A DNA stretch of 64,000 bases from Papaver somniferum (GCF_003573695.1 NC_039362.1:10112489-10176488), one strand, 5' to 3'; positions 33,418-45,326 are shown, counted from the first letter of the stretch. Notes: generated by a model not told the origin, from the letters alone. Numbers and translations are program-made.

Positions 33418-35642
33418 GAAAGCATAAAACTAAAGTGGACTTATTTTATTTTGTGTCCCTAGATTTTATACTCGCGAGATTGATGTATATCCAGATTAAT
33501 TGGCGTATACCAAATAAAACAAAATATGATCATGAGGAAGTAAAACTGAAAGCTCCAAAGCCAAATATTTTTGCAAATGGCTAAATTATTGCTAAGTGAT
33601 TAACACTAATTGAAACTTATGGGTGTTGTTAGATCTAAAAAAAAAACAATGTGTTAATTTTTTGGGTTTTGAAAATTTTGTAATGAAAATGAATCACTCT
33701 AGTCAAACACTTCTCAAAATGGAATGGAACAAAATTTTGTCGGTTTAATTCTTCAAATGATCGCGTGAATTCAAATTTTCAAAATGAGATCTATGAAAAG
33801 TCGAGCATGCTCGACTGGAAAAAAGCACATTGACTAAGCACTTTCAGAATTCATTCCATGAAAAGTCGGCATGCTCCACTAAAACAAAGCATGCCCACCA
33901 AACATCGGTTTTTACATTTATAGGCATCATGGTCGAAAACGCATCACAGACGACTGTCTATTAGTCATCATCTTTTTTTAATAAAACCATGACGACCAAT
34001 AAAAAAATTGGACACGAGAAATCTTGTTTTCTGGGAGTTATTAATCACCAAGGTTTAGTTTTTCAAAGTCTGGCGACTATTCATTCTACATCAGTAGTCT
34101 CCAAGGTTTAGGGATGAAGACTATGGCAACCCTGTGAATGTTATGTTCAAAAATAAAATTCTATGAGAAGTCGTCATGCTATTTGTCATAGAACCTTGAC
34201 GACTGAAAATAAATATGAAAAGTCGTCATGCTCGACGAAGAGATACCATGACGACTGTATAACTGCAATTCATTAATTTCAATTTTTCCGACCAAATATA
34301 TCATCCAAACAACAAAACAAAGCATTAGATAGAGTTTGAAAGAGTTAATCGACAATAAAAAGAATCTAATCGGCATTTTTTTCATTTGAAAACGATAAAA
34401 TATAAAGAAAGAGAACAGAGTTGATCATTAGACTGATGAAGGACAAGAAAAGGAATAATATATGGATCTAAAATCTATAAGGTAGTCGTTTAGTAATTAT
34501 TAGGGGACGGTAATTAGATAACTTTATACACATTAGACACCCCTTATCCATTGGGAGCAAAATTCGTACACCCAAACTAATCTGAGTACACCCGATTGAC
34601 CAGTGATTTTACGAGAAGCTTTTTATTTTTTTATTTTAAAGGTAAAGCTCTATTTAAGTAACTCCGAGTCTCCAAACATATTTTACTTGATGACTAGCTG
34701 ACTTCAAAGTCTGCAAACATAGTTTACTTGACCGATTACTTGAGTAGAGGTTCATGTCCAGTTTGTATGCATTTGAAACACCCCTTCTCAGGGCCGGTTC
34801 TGACATTGAGATGCCCAAATTAAACATCAAAAATATCTCTCCTAACTTGAACAAGTCAACATACTTTGAACGCGAGTGCAAAATGTACTTTTAACTCGGT
34901 CTTTTCAAATATGAACCCATGGTTACGGTGGTGCAGTCATACTTCACTAACTAAACTGTTAATTACTCTACAAATAATAGCTACACTAAATAAACTGTTA
35001 ATTACTCTCCAAATAATAGCTACCGATGATAATAGATTTTGCTAACTTATTTATAGTCATTTGTGATAACAATAATATTACTTGACCATCACAGTATTTG
35101 TTTTGATATATAGGGAGTGTATAAGGCTGTAACATGCGAATATATTACAAAGAAATTGGAGTTTTAATATATTCAGTTAACTAAATACATGAGTGTGTTT
35201 GTACATGGTTGTATAAGCCGAAAATGCCATATGGCTACCTATGGCCAGAGTCTAAAATGAGCGCTAAGGGATCGGTGTATGTGTTGACCTAAGAAGATGA
35301 TTAATCTTTGGACATTATTATCCAAATCCAACTTATGTGTGAGATAATATCTCATTAATGTCCACACACTAATATACATAGTGACGAACCCTTTTTGATG
35401 CCCCTCCTTGGATGTTGCCAAAGTTCAACTTTGGGTAATTTGCCCCAAGGCCGGGCCTGCCCATTCTCTAATTCTTTAAGTGTTGGAGAACCTAATCTCG
35501 TTCTCTTCTTTTTGTTTGGGAAAATTACACTCTACCTCTGTTATGTCTACCTCTCTCCCGTTAAAACTTTTTGATAAATGGAACTAGCTTGTAGGGGGAA
35601 AAACCCGATTAGTAAGAGCTTATTCTGTGAAAGTTCAACAAA
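33418..35642. other. Intergenic with palindromic and tandem repeats, no gene
   Basis: A family of motifs built on 'aagtcg(a/t)(g)catgct' occurs at 33799-33816 (perfect 18-base palindrome AGTCGAGCATGCTCGACT), 33864-33880, 34169-34180 and 34221-34236, with reverse forms 'catgacgact' near 34190 and 34248. A 39-base unit is duplicated in tandem at 34945-35022 ('aactgttaattactct'). No coding region is recognised. Confidence 0.55.
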
Positions 35643-35715
35643 GGGGATGTAGCTCAGATGGTAGAGCGCTCGCTTAGCATGCGAGAGGTACGGGGATCGA
35701 TACCCCGCATCTCCA
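35643..35715 (+). tRNA. trnA-AGC: tRNA-Ala (anticodon AGC)
   Basis: The 73-base cloverleaf has acceptor GGGGATG paired with CATCTCC (one G-T wobble) and discriminator A. The D arm is GCTCAGATGGTAGAGC. The anticodon stem CTCGC/GCGAG carries the loop TTAGCAT with AGC at 35676-35678. The T arm is CGGGG-ATCGATA-CCCCG. It carries the A-box-like TAGCTCAGATGG and B-box-like GGGATCGATACC internal promoters, has no intron, and no CCA is encoded, as expected for a nuclear gene. A T-rich run (atttttttag) follows as a Pol III terminator at about 35719-35726. It is probably functional. The left end of Tat element 2 lies 125 bases downstream. Confidence 0.95.
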
Positions 35716-35718
35716 ATT

Positions 35719-35726
35719 ATTTTTTT
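35719..35726 (+). terminator. Pol III terminator of tRNA-Ala
   Basis: A run of seven T on the sense strand begins a few bases past the tRNA 3' end, the usual Pol III stop signal. Confidence 0.75.
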
Positions 35727-35844
35727 AGCTGAAAGATTAGCTACAATATATTTTTAGGGTAAAATCAACCTTCTGGTGTGAATTTACACTAAGGTTGTGC
35801 AATCTACAGACCCATCAAACTAAAATAAACTCCTCATTACTTAG

Positions 35845-36548
35845 TGTAGCGGCATAAAGCCACACACTACATCCAACGAAGTAGAAGACGAATTAACACG
35901 AAGTAAAGGTGCACAAACAAACGTAAACACAAAGATATACGTGGTTTGGTATGATTACCTACGTCCACGGGGTGAAAGGATAAAAGTTTATTATTTCTTT
36001 TCTTTGATTACAAGTTGTTCTCTCCTTCTCAAATGGTGAAACTCTCAAAAACTCAAGTATGCTGCCTTGTTTCTCTCCCTCTCTTAACTTGCCTTTCTCT
36101 CTCTCGACCAGCCCTTGTATTAATAGGCCAAGGTCGACATAAAACAGAATTACAATGTTGGTCACATTACATCAATTTAGATGCTCCCTATCGGACCTGT
36201 ACTGCTCGCCCATCTTTCTGGTATGACCGATAGAGTCTTGATTTTTGATAGTTCTTCACCCGAGGCCGAGTCTTGATCGTCTGGTTAACAAGATATCGCC
36301 CTTCTTTCTTCTCGTTCCTTTATTTGACCATCTTCCTTTGTCTGACCGAGTGCTTTCTGATCGTCCACCCGACCTGTCAGAAGATAAGGGTCAAGTCACA
36401 TCCGACAATTGTTGGTCCATCACGTCCGAACCACATGATACCTCGCTCTTTGCGCCGTTCGCTATCCCGTGCTTCGCCGCTCTTTCTTCTTCGGTGTATC
36501 ATATCTTAGGATCTTGCCACCTAGACCTGTAGATTATCTACGCCTACA
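35845..36548 (-). repeat. 3' LTR of element 2
   Basis: 704 bases. Its TATA box is altered to tattaata (36118-36125 on the plus strand) against tatttata in the partner. The next bases inward, read on the minus strand, form the polypurine tract gaaagaaggggcataaa. Confidence 0.9.
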
Positions 36549-36565
36549 TTTATGCCCCTTCTTTC
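36549..36565 (-). other. Polypurine tract of element 2
   Basis: On the minus strand gaaagaaggggcataaa directly precedes the TGTAG start of the 3' LTR. Confidence 0.65.
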
Positions 36566-36706
36566 GCTCGTGTGCTTGGCACGAGGGAAAGAAAATCGGT
36601 CCACCTTCCCACGTCCTTGAGCATGCCGAGAATTCCGCCATGCAGTCTCCCACTAATTCTCCCTTTATGACTTGTAACCGCTGTTGTCGGTCGAGGCGCT
36701 TCATCC

Positions 36707-36714
36707 TATAAATA
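36707..36714 (+). promoter_or_regulatory. TATA box of the antisense gene in element 2
   Basis: A perfect TATAAATA lies 160 bases inside the 3' LTR edge and about 230 bases before the ATG at 36946. The stretch between is pyrimidine-rich, like a plant 5' UTR. The strand is opposite to gag-pol. Confidence 0.6.
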
Positions 36715-36945
36715 TCTCCCTTTATGTTCTCTTTCCTTTGTTCGCCATTTTCAGAGAAACCAAGCGTTGTTCTTCCTTCTTCTTTACCTCCCTTTTTTGT
36801 CGACGCCATTAACTCCGGTGACCTTCTTATCTTCTCAGTTTTCATCTTCGTTGTTTCCGTTGGTGAGGTTTGCCACAGTCGTGGTTAGTTCTTCTTTTTA
36901 CTTCTCTCTTCATCGAAGTTCATATTTCTCTGATTGCTTTCTGCC

Positions 36946-39799
36946 ATGGCTACTTCTTCTCCATCAATGACTGAAAAAAGGTGCGTGAGTGATACCTTCT
37001 CTGAGAGCGATGTTATTTGTCTTGATTCCTTTTTTTGTCTTGAGAGTCCTTCCCATCACGATTATCGTGCTATAAATTCCCTTTTCCCTAACGATTCTCC
37101 TTCTTTTTCCTGTAGGGCTGATAAGAGAATTTTCAAGGACTTATATGATGATGAGTTTATCGAACTGTTGAAGGAAGAATTCGGTCTTCAAAACTATGAA
37201 GTGAACCTAGTCTCGGGCCAAACGGGTGTGTTGAAGAAGTCCGATGTTGATAAGTATGAGCAGTCATCCGAGACGGTCATCGTCACTCGTGGGCAATTAG
37301 AACTTGGTCTTCACTTTCCTTTATACAACCCTGCTAGCCCTTTCTACTACGAGGTGTTGTCACAGCTTTGTCCGCATCGGGCCTTGACTCAGTGGAATGG
37401 CAACACTTTCCTCCTGATGAATGAGTGGAGAGACCGAGGCGAGGGTCATGGATCTACGGCCGATTGGTTGACCTATAATCCTGAAGACGCTCCCGATTAC
37501 ACTTCTGCCAATTTCGTCATGAACTATCGGAGCGGAACATCTACCAATGGCGACCTTGCTGGTTTTGCTGCTAGCCCTCATCATCTGAAATATATGCCCG
37601 AGGGTGTTGAACGATTGATGCTAGATGTTGACCCCCTTGGTAAAGGTTCCAACAAGCATGCTCGCCACACCAATGACCCATACTGGGACCGAGTTCCACT
37701 ACTTGTTCGAGGCCAAATTTTGCATGGTAGCTTTACTCCTCCTCAATTTCCTACGAAGCCTTATCCATTCTGGGTGATTAATGATGATAAGGTATGTTGT
37801 TTTCTTTCCATTTTCTTTGATTCCTGTTGTATCGACTTGGGGTACTGATTACTTTCTTGTCGTAGGTTAAGCCTCGGGGCGAGTCTACCAAGTCGGCTGC
37901 TATTTCCAAGAAGAGGAGTGCTGGCACAAGGGTCGAGGAAGATCAGGAGAAGGTAACAAATATATAGCTTTTATTCTAAGTACATATACTTGCTCCTGTT
38001 TTTTTCCTTCACGTGTTCTGACGCTGGACCTTGTGCAGAAATTCCCTAGGCGTGAGAATGAAGATGTTGGAAGGTCCGATACTCGTGGTGGTGAAGGTTT
38101 GGTCCCAAGGTGTAATCCTCCTCGGGGAAAGGTGGCGACAAAGGGCGTGGTATTGAAAAGTTTGGACGTTGTGATCGATATCCCCGATAAAGATGATGAG
38201 GACGATATATTCGGGGACGATCAGCTGTTTGATGAGGATGCTGGTGGCCAGAAGGAAACAGTGGTTTATGTGGAGACTGATGTTGTGACTCCTGGCGTGC
38301 AGTCTGGTACTCAGGGGCCGACCAAACATCACTCCAAAAGCTTCCCCAGAAGGTTGTTGGGTCTCCATCTGGTGTTCAGACATCCTTTACCATATCGGGC
38401 CCTATCTGGGATTCACTTGGCGCATTTCACTCTGAGGAGTTTGGCTCCTATACTGATGAACAGATGATTGTTGTCGTTCCCCTGTATCATGATATCGTGC
38501 CGGTCTTTGATAATGTGGTAAGTGATTTGTTTACTTTTCTTTTTGATGTTATCGGGCCCCACTAACTCTCCTTGGGATAAAATATGTAGGCGCTGAATCG
38601 GTCGAGGTTGGAAGCTTCTCTCCGCCGACAAGAGATTAGGAAGTTGGAGGCTGCTCTTCAGCAAGAGAAGGAACGATCCCGTGATCTGGAGATCAAACTG
38701 GCCGATGCGCAAGGTATATTGTTTATAATAGTTGTGTTGATTGAGTTCTTCGTACCAATATCCTGAGTCAAGTATTATTCTTCTAGCCGAAATATATAGT
38801 ATAGATCTAGACGCTGCTTCGGAGTATAGGCTTATGAAGAGAAAGTGGGATATCGAGAAAGATCTTGTGGAGAATCTTCGACAACGAATTTCCAATAAGG
38901 ATGGGAAGATAGACCGACAGGAGGCCGAGATCCAACAACTTCAAGAGGAATTGGACAGATATCGCATGTTTGAGTATGTCCCCGAAGAGACAGATAACTT
39001 ACGGGCTCTCCTGGGCATCTTTCAAAGACTTGTTGGTGATAAAACGTTACTGGTCGATAATATGGAGAGTCAAAATGGTTCCCTTAGGCTTCAAAATCGA
39101 GATCTTCATGAGGATCAGCGACGAATTTTGAGGGAAAAATTTGTGGCCGAGCAGTCCAACCGAAATCTTCTTGAAAGGACTAAGGGTTTCGATAAGCTTT
39201 CCAGTGACCTAGAGTGGACCCAAGCCCATTTATCGATGCTACAGGTGTCTTATAATCGTCATAGGGCAGAGTGGAGTGATCACAAGAAATATTGCCCCTC
39301 GAATGAGTTCAATGAACAATACTATAATGAGTTAACCTTGAAGCTTTCCAAGACCGAGGACGAGTTGTCCAAGTCTGTGGAGTCGTTAGAATCTGTATTG
39401 TCAATTCTATCAGGTCTCTGGAGTGCATGTTGGGGCGACCTTAAGACCTAGCTAGTTTGTTGCTTTTACTCCGTATTCTGCCATGTTACATGCTTAACAT
39501 GTTTATAATGTTTTGTTGCAGCCAAACAAAATCATTCCAAGGATCTGGAGCGAGATGTGCAAAACCTCGGTCAGGAGGTGGAGCAGTGGAAGAAGGCTGA
39601 AGGTGACGTGAAGGTTAAGCTCCACGCTGCCGAGGCGAGGTCCCAACAGCTTTCTCAGCAAATTGAGGAAGAGAGAACTTCTCATCAGAACGAGATTCCT
39701 AACGCAATCAGTGCTGGTGTGAACGAGTATATCGCGCAGAAGCGCCGCGAGGTCGCTCAGAAGAGGGGAGGGGTCGGTGCTGTTCCACCCAAGAATTGA
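36946..39799 (+). pseudogene. Antisense six-exon gene of element 2: gypsy-type transposon domain plus coiled coil
   Basis: The ATG in a strong context (ctgccATGGct) opens exons 36946-37791, 37866-37952, 38039-38517, 38590-38713, 38787-39413 and 39522-39799. All introns are GT/AG and, apart from one frameshift, the phases join; the product would be about 810 residues. The N-terminal part (about 60-200) resembles the 'putative gypsy type transposon' domain seen in plant antisense ORFs (GQLELGLHFPLYNPASPFYY). The middle is acidic and low-complexity. The C-terminal 340 residues are heptad-rich coiled coil (EIRKLEAALQQEKERSRDLE). A one-base loss in a G run near 38314 breaks exon 3. The exon 5 donor (gtctct) is weak. 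Function is unknown; the long coiled coil suggests protein-protein contacts. The gene converges on pol. Confidence 0.75.
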
Positions 39800-40227
39800 T
39801 CGTGTCTTTTGTAGTGCTGCGCCACTAATTTGCCCTTTGTCTTGGGTTGTAATTCGTTTGAACACTTGACCCATGCTTATCTTAACAACTTTTTTGAATG
39901 GGGTGTTGCGTCGCCAAGCTTGTTATTTTTCTTGACAATTTCCGCTTTCATCATTTTATTGACGTTGTTTGGTTTTATGATTGCTATGTTGTTGCCTGTG
40001 TTCCGTGTCTACATTTTATGTCACATGTATTAGTAATAATGCCTTTTCTGTCGAACACACTCAACAAGGAGGGTCATCGGGCCCGATACCATGTCCCAGC
40101 CGAGGTATCTCATCACTATCTTTTAGATTCAGTGGAAGGGTTTTATTCGTCCTAGTTCTAGGCCCGATAATCCCGAGTGGTTATCGACCAACCAACTCAG
40201 GCAAGTGGTCACGGCCACCTACGATGG

Positions 40228-40256
40228 GGTAACCTTTCAAATGTAAGTAGGTTACC
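40228..40256. other. Hairpin between convergent genes of element 2
   Basis: GGTAACCT (40228-40235) pairs perfectly with AGGTTACC (40249-40256) over 13 bases. It lies between the 3' ends of the antisense gene and integrase. A role in 3'-end formation is only a possibility. Confidence 0.4.
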
Positions 40257-40318
40257 TAGATGAGAAGAAATCGTATCTTAACAACCTTTGGTATATGGCT
40301 TCCAACCATCAGTACCCT

Positions 40319-40550
40319 TAGGCTACCTCGGCACTTGCACACTGCCACTGCCCCGAGTATCGAATATCCAGTCGACTGTAAGTCACCTCGGCACTTCCAC
40401 ACTGGATTTGCCCCGAGTACGAATGACCATTTGAGTGTAAGTCACCTCGGAACTTCCTCGCTGGCTTTGCCCCGAGTACGAATGACCATTCGAGTGTAAG
40501 TCACCTCGGCACTTCCTCACTGGCTTGCCCCGAGTACGAATGACCATTGT
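40319..40550. repeat. Four tandem 58-61 base repeats in the 3' UTR of element 2
   Basis: Units share 'cacctcggcacttc', 'tgccccgagtacgaatgacc' and 'gagtgtaagt'. They start near 40321, 40381, 40440 and 40499. The first is the most diverged. Tandem repeats at this place in Tat elements are known as seeds of satellite DNA. Confidence 0.85.
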
Positions 40551-40629
40551 TCGCTCATGTCATATTTCCTACCCCTCGCGGTTTAAAGAAATTAATGACA
40601 AGTATGTTTACCTGTTTCTATCGAACCCC

Positions 40630-42007
40630 TCATGGGTAATAGAGTTTTAGATGTTGAGCGTTCCACGGTTTTAACTCGGGTTTGCCGTCTGGTTTGAGTA
40701 ATCGATAAGCTCCCTCGTCTGATTTAGACACGATTGTGTATGGTCCTACCCACCTTGCCGCTAGTTTACCGCCCTTTTTGTCACGTTCCCAATCGGCTAG
40801 ATATTTCAACACTAACTGCCCCGGTTGAAACTCTCTTGGTCGAAATCGTTTGTTGTATTCTCGTTGTAGTCTCCTTTGGTAATTCTCCATTTTTTGCAAC
40901 GCCATTTCCCTTGTTTCCTCCAAGTCATCAAGCTTGGCAAATATTAGATCTGCCGATATGTTTCGCCTCCAGGCTTCAGTTCTTGTGGTGGGTATCATCG
41001 CTTCAGTTGGTAGTATCGCTTCGGTTCTGTAGGTCAGCATGAAATGTGATAGCCCAGTTGCTTCCCTTCGAGTAGTTCGATAGGCCCATAAAAAATTGTA
41101 GAGTTCTTCGCACCAATCACCATATTCTCTATCTAATTTTTTCTTCATATTGTTGGCGATAGTTTTGTTTGTGATCTCGGCCTGCCCATTACTTTGAGGA
41201 TATATGGGGGTAGCCTTGCTTTTTCTGATGTTGTATGTGTTAAATAGTAGGTCGATGTTTTCTCCCTGGAGCTGTTTTCCATTATCCGAGACGATGGCCG
41301 CTGGTACTCCGAAACGACATATGATGTGCTCCCAAATGAACCTGAAGACGTCCTTGTCACGGATATGCCTCAGTGGTGCCGCCTCCACCCATTTAGTGAA
41401 GTAATCCTTGCCACTATCAAGTATTTTCTCTGCCCCGATCCCACATGTAATGGTCCCACGATATTGATCCCCCACTTGGCGAAGGGCCAAGGGCTTACCA
41501 CCGAGTTTAGAGTCACTGATGGCGCATGTATCTTCTTACCAAACCGCTGGCATTCTTCGCAAGCTTGCGCCATTTGTTTTGCGTCACCATTCATGTATGG
41601 CCACAAGTATCCCATTGTTTTAGCTCTTGATGACAGACTTCGTCCTGAGTTGTGATTTCCGGCTGCTCCGTAATGTAATTCATTCAAGATTTTCTGGCCT
41701 TCCTCCTTGCTTAAGCATCTTAAGAGTGGTACCAGGTATAATTTTCTGTATAGGATTCCATCTCTCAGTTCATAAGCGGCCGATTTACTTTTGATTTTGT
41801 TGATTTCGGGTCGTACCTTTGGTACTCGCCTGTCTCCAAGTACGAATGAATCGGCTTTCTCCAATCTCTATCCGGATATCTATAGGCCGTGTTGATAGCC
41901 ACGTCGACGTGTACCTCGGGCATCTCTGGTATGGATGGGGCGAGGAGTCTCATGACACGAATACCCTCCACACTTGGGTCTATGAGCTGGGATGCAATGT
42001 ACGCCAA
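40630..42007 (-). pseudogene. Integrase region of element 2
   Basis: Three minus frames (from 42007, 41864 and 41490) cover the linker, the H2C2 zinc domain (HYGAAGNHNSG...CEECQRF), the DDE core and the C-terminal domain (WVGPYTIVSKSDEGAYRLL...HLKLYYP), so at least two frameshifts are present. In the catalytic core the first aspartate is replaced (WGINIVGPL where WGIDIVGPL is usual). The second lies in VSDNGKQ and the glutamate in GQAEITNKT. The frameshift just after the first catalytic block and the D-to-N change both argue that it is inactive. Confidence 0.85.
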
Positions 42008-42079
42008 TGCGTCCGAGTGTCTATTGTCTTTTCTTCATATATGGCGAAATTTGATGCTGGGTATCTGGTCGATGTAGAA

Positions 42080-42665
42080 TTAGGCGAGATCCAAGTACTT
42101 CTGCAAAATCAGATCGTGGATGGTGTATTTGCACGTTATTTGTCGGATCACCAACTGCGAGTCACTAGTTAATCTTACATCTTGTAGGCCCATCTCAACG
42201 ATTAGCCTCAGGGCGTGAACCGCTGATTCATACTCGGTGACGTTATTTGTTGCCTTAAATTCCAATCTAAACGAATGGACTATTTTTCGCCCCTTTGGCG
42301 TGGTAAAGACTATCCCAAGTCCCGATCCCTCTTTGTTCGACGCTCCATCGACGAATACTTCCCAACGTGTTGGGCTACCTGCTTCGAGTAAGCCGGACGG
42401 ATCTTCTCGATCTTCCTCCATTCCGAGTATGTCCTCGACCTCATCTTTGTCGCTTAATGGAAAACCCGCCAAGAAATCTGCCACTACTTGTGCCTTCACT
42501 GCTGTCCTCATTTCGTAGAAAACGGTGAACTGTTTGATTTGCGCCCCCCACTTGGAGATCCTTCCAGATCGGACCGCATTGTCTAATACCGCCTTAATAG
42601 GTGATTTTGTGAGCACGCGGATCCGGTGGGCTTGGAAATATGTTCTTAGCTTCAGAGTGGCGAAC
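42080..42665 (-). pseudogene. RNase H of element 2, joined directly to protease
   Basis: The frame opens with LAFATLKLRTYFQAH, the usual bridge from RT thumb to RNase H. It continues into the RNase H domain with its acidic residues in VFVDGASN, TEYES and TSDSQLV. Upstream there is no RT at all: the protease frame stops at 42667 and this frame begins within a few bases. The stop after QKYLDLA at 42080 separates it from integrase by frameshift. Confidence 0.8.
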
Positions 42666-42666
42666 G

Positions 42667-45326
42667 CTAGTCATGACCTCCCTGCAAAATAACTCTTTCC
42701 AGGTCCTCTGCGGCTTTGGCTTCTTTAGACTTGTTCTTCTCTCTCCTTTGTCGTGCTCGCCGCTCCTCATTTATTTGGTTATCGACCTGCATGAACTGTC
42801 GGGATGCCTGTGAATCTCCTACGACCTCGGCTATTCCTTTGTACGTTGGGAATCGTAGCCTTTGATGATAAGCCGATGCCACTCCTTTGATTCCCGCGAT
42901 CCACGGTCTCCCGATGATAGCTTCATAGGGCGAGGAGACATCGACCACACAGAATATAGTTAACGTGTCTAGGTAACCACCTCCGTACGATACCCTCAGG
43001 GTTACTTCGTCATTTTGGATGGTTACGGTCCCATTAAAACCGTAGATACGATATGTCGATCGCACGAGTATATCATCTGAAAACTCCATCCTCTTGAACG
43101 TATCGTAGAAGATTACTTTGACTGAGCTCCCGCTGTCTACTAGTATCCTTCTTAGCCCCCATTCCTCAATCAGCAGGGTGATGACCAAGGGATCACTGTG
43201 AGCTTGGCCTTTCATCGGGACATCCTGAGCCGAGAAAAAGATGGGTTGCATCATCCAGGGTTCCATTGGCAAAGCTTTTGCTACACTGAAAATTTCCTTC
43301 CCATTATGATCCCTCTTGTGGATTCTAGACATGATCCCAGGATTCAGATTGTACGCTTGAGTGGCCAAATATGAAATCGTGTTGACAAACTGCGTGGATC
43401 TGTCGATTCTGACCTGGTGGACGGGTGCATCGGACGCTGTGGTCGTCTGGGCTGGGTGTCGGACGAATTGTCTCAGGTAACTATCTCGAATAAGGTGTTG
43501 CACGATGTCTTTTACTTCTCGACAGTTATTTGTATAGTGGCCTCGATATTGATGATAATGGAAATACTCTGGGTGATCCTTGGTCTCCTCGAACTGTATC
43601 CCTCTTGAAGCTAGGTATATGATGTCATTCCTTTTTTCGACCTCTTTGAAGATTTCTTCTAGCGGAGCATTCAAAGGGGTGTATGTTCTCCCCTCGTGCC
43701 TCGGCCTCTTTCCTTTAGCTACCCATTCCTTCTTCCGATTTCCTCGCGTAGGTGGGCTCGGTCTCTTCTCGGGACGCCTTTGAACATCGTCTGATGTCGA
43801 CTCGGGCGCCGCGCTAGCCTCTTGCACTCCCCTATCCCTTGATTCTTCCTGAATTTCCTCTAGGGCGATGAAATGTTCTTGCATTTTTCTCATTTCTTTC
43901 AATGTTTGTGGATTTTCAGTGAACATGGCTATCCAGATGGGTTCCGACCTCCCTAGTGCGTTTTCGAACCCAAATATCTGCTCGACTGGTATTTCCCAAA
44001 TTTCTGTACACAAATTTCTCCATCGGTCGGTCAATGATCTGAGAGGTTCTCTAAACCGTCGGGCCAAGGTGAATAGCCTGTTGACCCTGGGCCGATGTCT
44101 GTTGTTGTGCATGTACGTTTCAAGGAAGGCTTCGACTAGAGTCTCATAGCTGTCAACTGTTCCTGGTGAGAGGTTGTAGAACCATTTCCTTGCCTCGCCT
44201 TTCAGGATTGCTGGGAAGAACTTACACATTACCACCTCATGGTTTTTCCATTGGATTAGGGACATAGTGTACATCTTCAAATGCTCAACTGTGTCTCTTG
44301 TACCGTCGAACCTGGATGGGAAGGTGGGAAGCGTGCACTTAGGTGGGAAGGCCCATAGTTCTAGCTCTTGGATGAAAGGGGTCCTCTCGGCCTCGCTTAT
44401 GACCTCGGATAGCTTATCTTGTTAGCCGCTTCCTGACAGCTTCCTTATCTTTTCTTCTAACTCTCTTAGCTTGGCTTCGGTCGCATTGTCGTCCTTTGTG
44501 TTTCTCTGTTGATTATTCCTCTCGCGCCTCTCGTCGTCTGTTGATGAATCCTAGGGCGGACCGTACCCTCTGATAAGTAGTGTCGGGGGTGGTCCTGATC
44601 GGCAGGAATTGCTCGGTCCTACCGCTGGTGGTACTTTCCCAATTCGTCCTTGGTGACCTGATGTCCCTCGGCTGGAAGACCCTCTCGACCTCGACCTTAA
44701 GTTGCGTTGCTGATAGTTCTCGAACTCTAGAGCTAGGTTCCTCTGTTGAAGATCCCTTAAAGCCGCCTCTTGCCTTCTTTGGCTTTTTATAATTGCGAGT
44801 AATGTTGGATCTGTACTCTCATGGATAGAGTGACCATTTGGATGGCCTAAATGAGCAGGGGGTGGGGCCGTCATCATGGGTGGTGTAGGTGGTACAGTCG
44901 GGGGTATCTGAGTCGATGCCGCTGGATCGACCCCGATAGTTGTTTCTCGTCTAATTGTACTCGTCTAAGTCGTTCTTGCTCTCGCCCTAGGGCTTCTTAA
45001 TACTCAGCTTGTCGTCTGGTGTTTCGTCTCTGGGCATGCAAGATTAGCGCTTCTTCATCATCTTCTGTGTCTGATGAGGTAAGTCCATCTATTTGATCAT
45101 TCCTCCTCGGAGGCGGGACGATTTTCTCCAGAGGCGATGGGTCATCGTCTCGTCCCAGATAGATCTCCTCGTCCACAGTTGGCATACCCCTTGCAGCAGC
45201 TCGTGATTCCTCATGTGGTGGATGTCCGTCACTTCCTCGCCTCGACCCATTTACTCCTTCTTGCATGCTATTTCCGGTGATCGTGCGGTTCCTCAGAGTT
45301 CTCCCCATCCCTGACGTGCTAGCCAT
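42667..45326 (-). pseudogene. gag and protease of element 2
   Basis: The N-terminal start at 45326 (MASTSGMGRTLRNR) runs to an in-frame TAA at 44997-44999. A degenerate stretch follows to 44281. From 44280 one open frame of 537 codons runs to 42667. It holds the gag capsid domain (GEARKWFYNLSPGTVDSY), a zinc-knuckle relative (YFHYHQYRGHYTNNC, first cysteine replaced by F), and a retropepsin domain with an intact active site LVDSGSS and the flap-to-end motif AIIGRPWI. Because capsid and protease are open while flanking parts are broken, decay is uneven. Gag would package element RNA in the cytoplasm; with RT gone, any copying must use enzymes from relatives (inference). Confidence 0.85.

Noticed and set aside
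34560..35480. Possible protein-gene fragments near 34654-34881 and 35239-35421
   Set aside because: Short frames without recognisable domains, overlapping tandem and degenerate repeats.
36245..36711. Plus-strand ORFs in and beside the LTR of element 2 (also 46752-47063)
   Set aside because: Shared between LTRs by descent, low complexity, and upstream of the antisense gene's TATA box.
40319..40550. Regularly spaced repeats resembling a CRISPR array
   Set aside because: Units are head-to-tail 60-mers without unique spacers, inside a plant retrotransposon.
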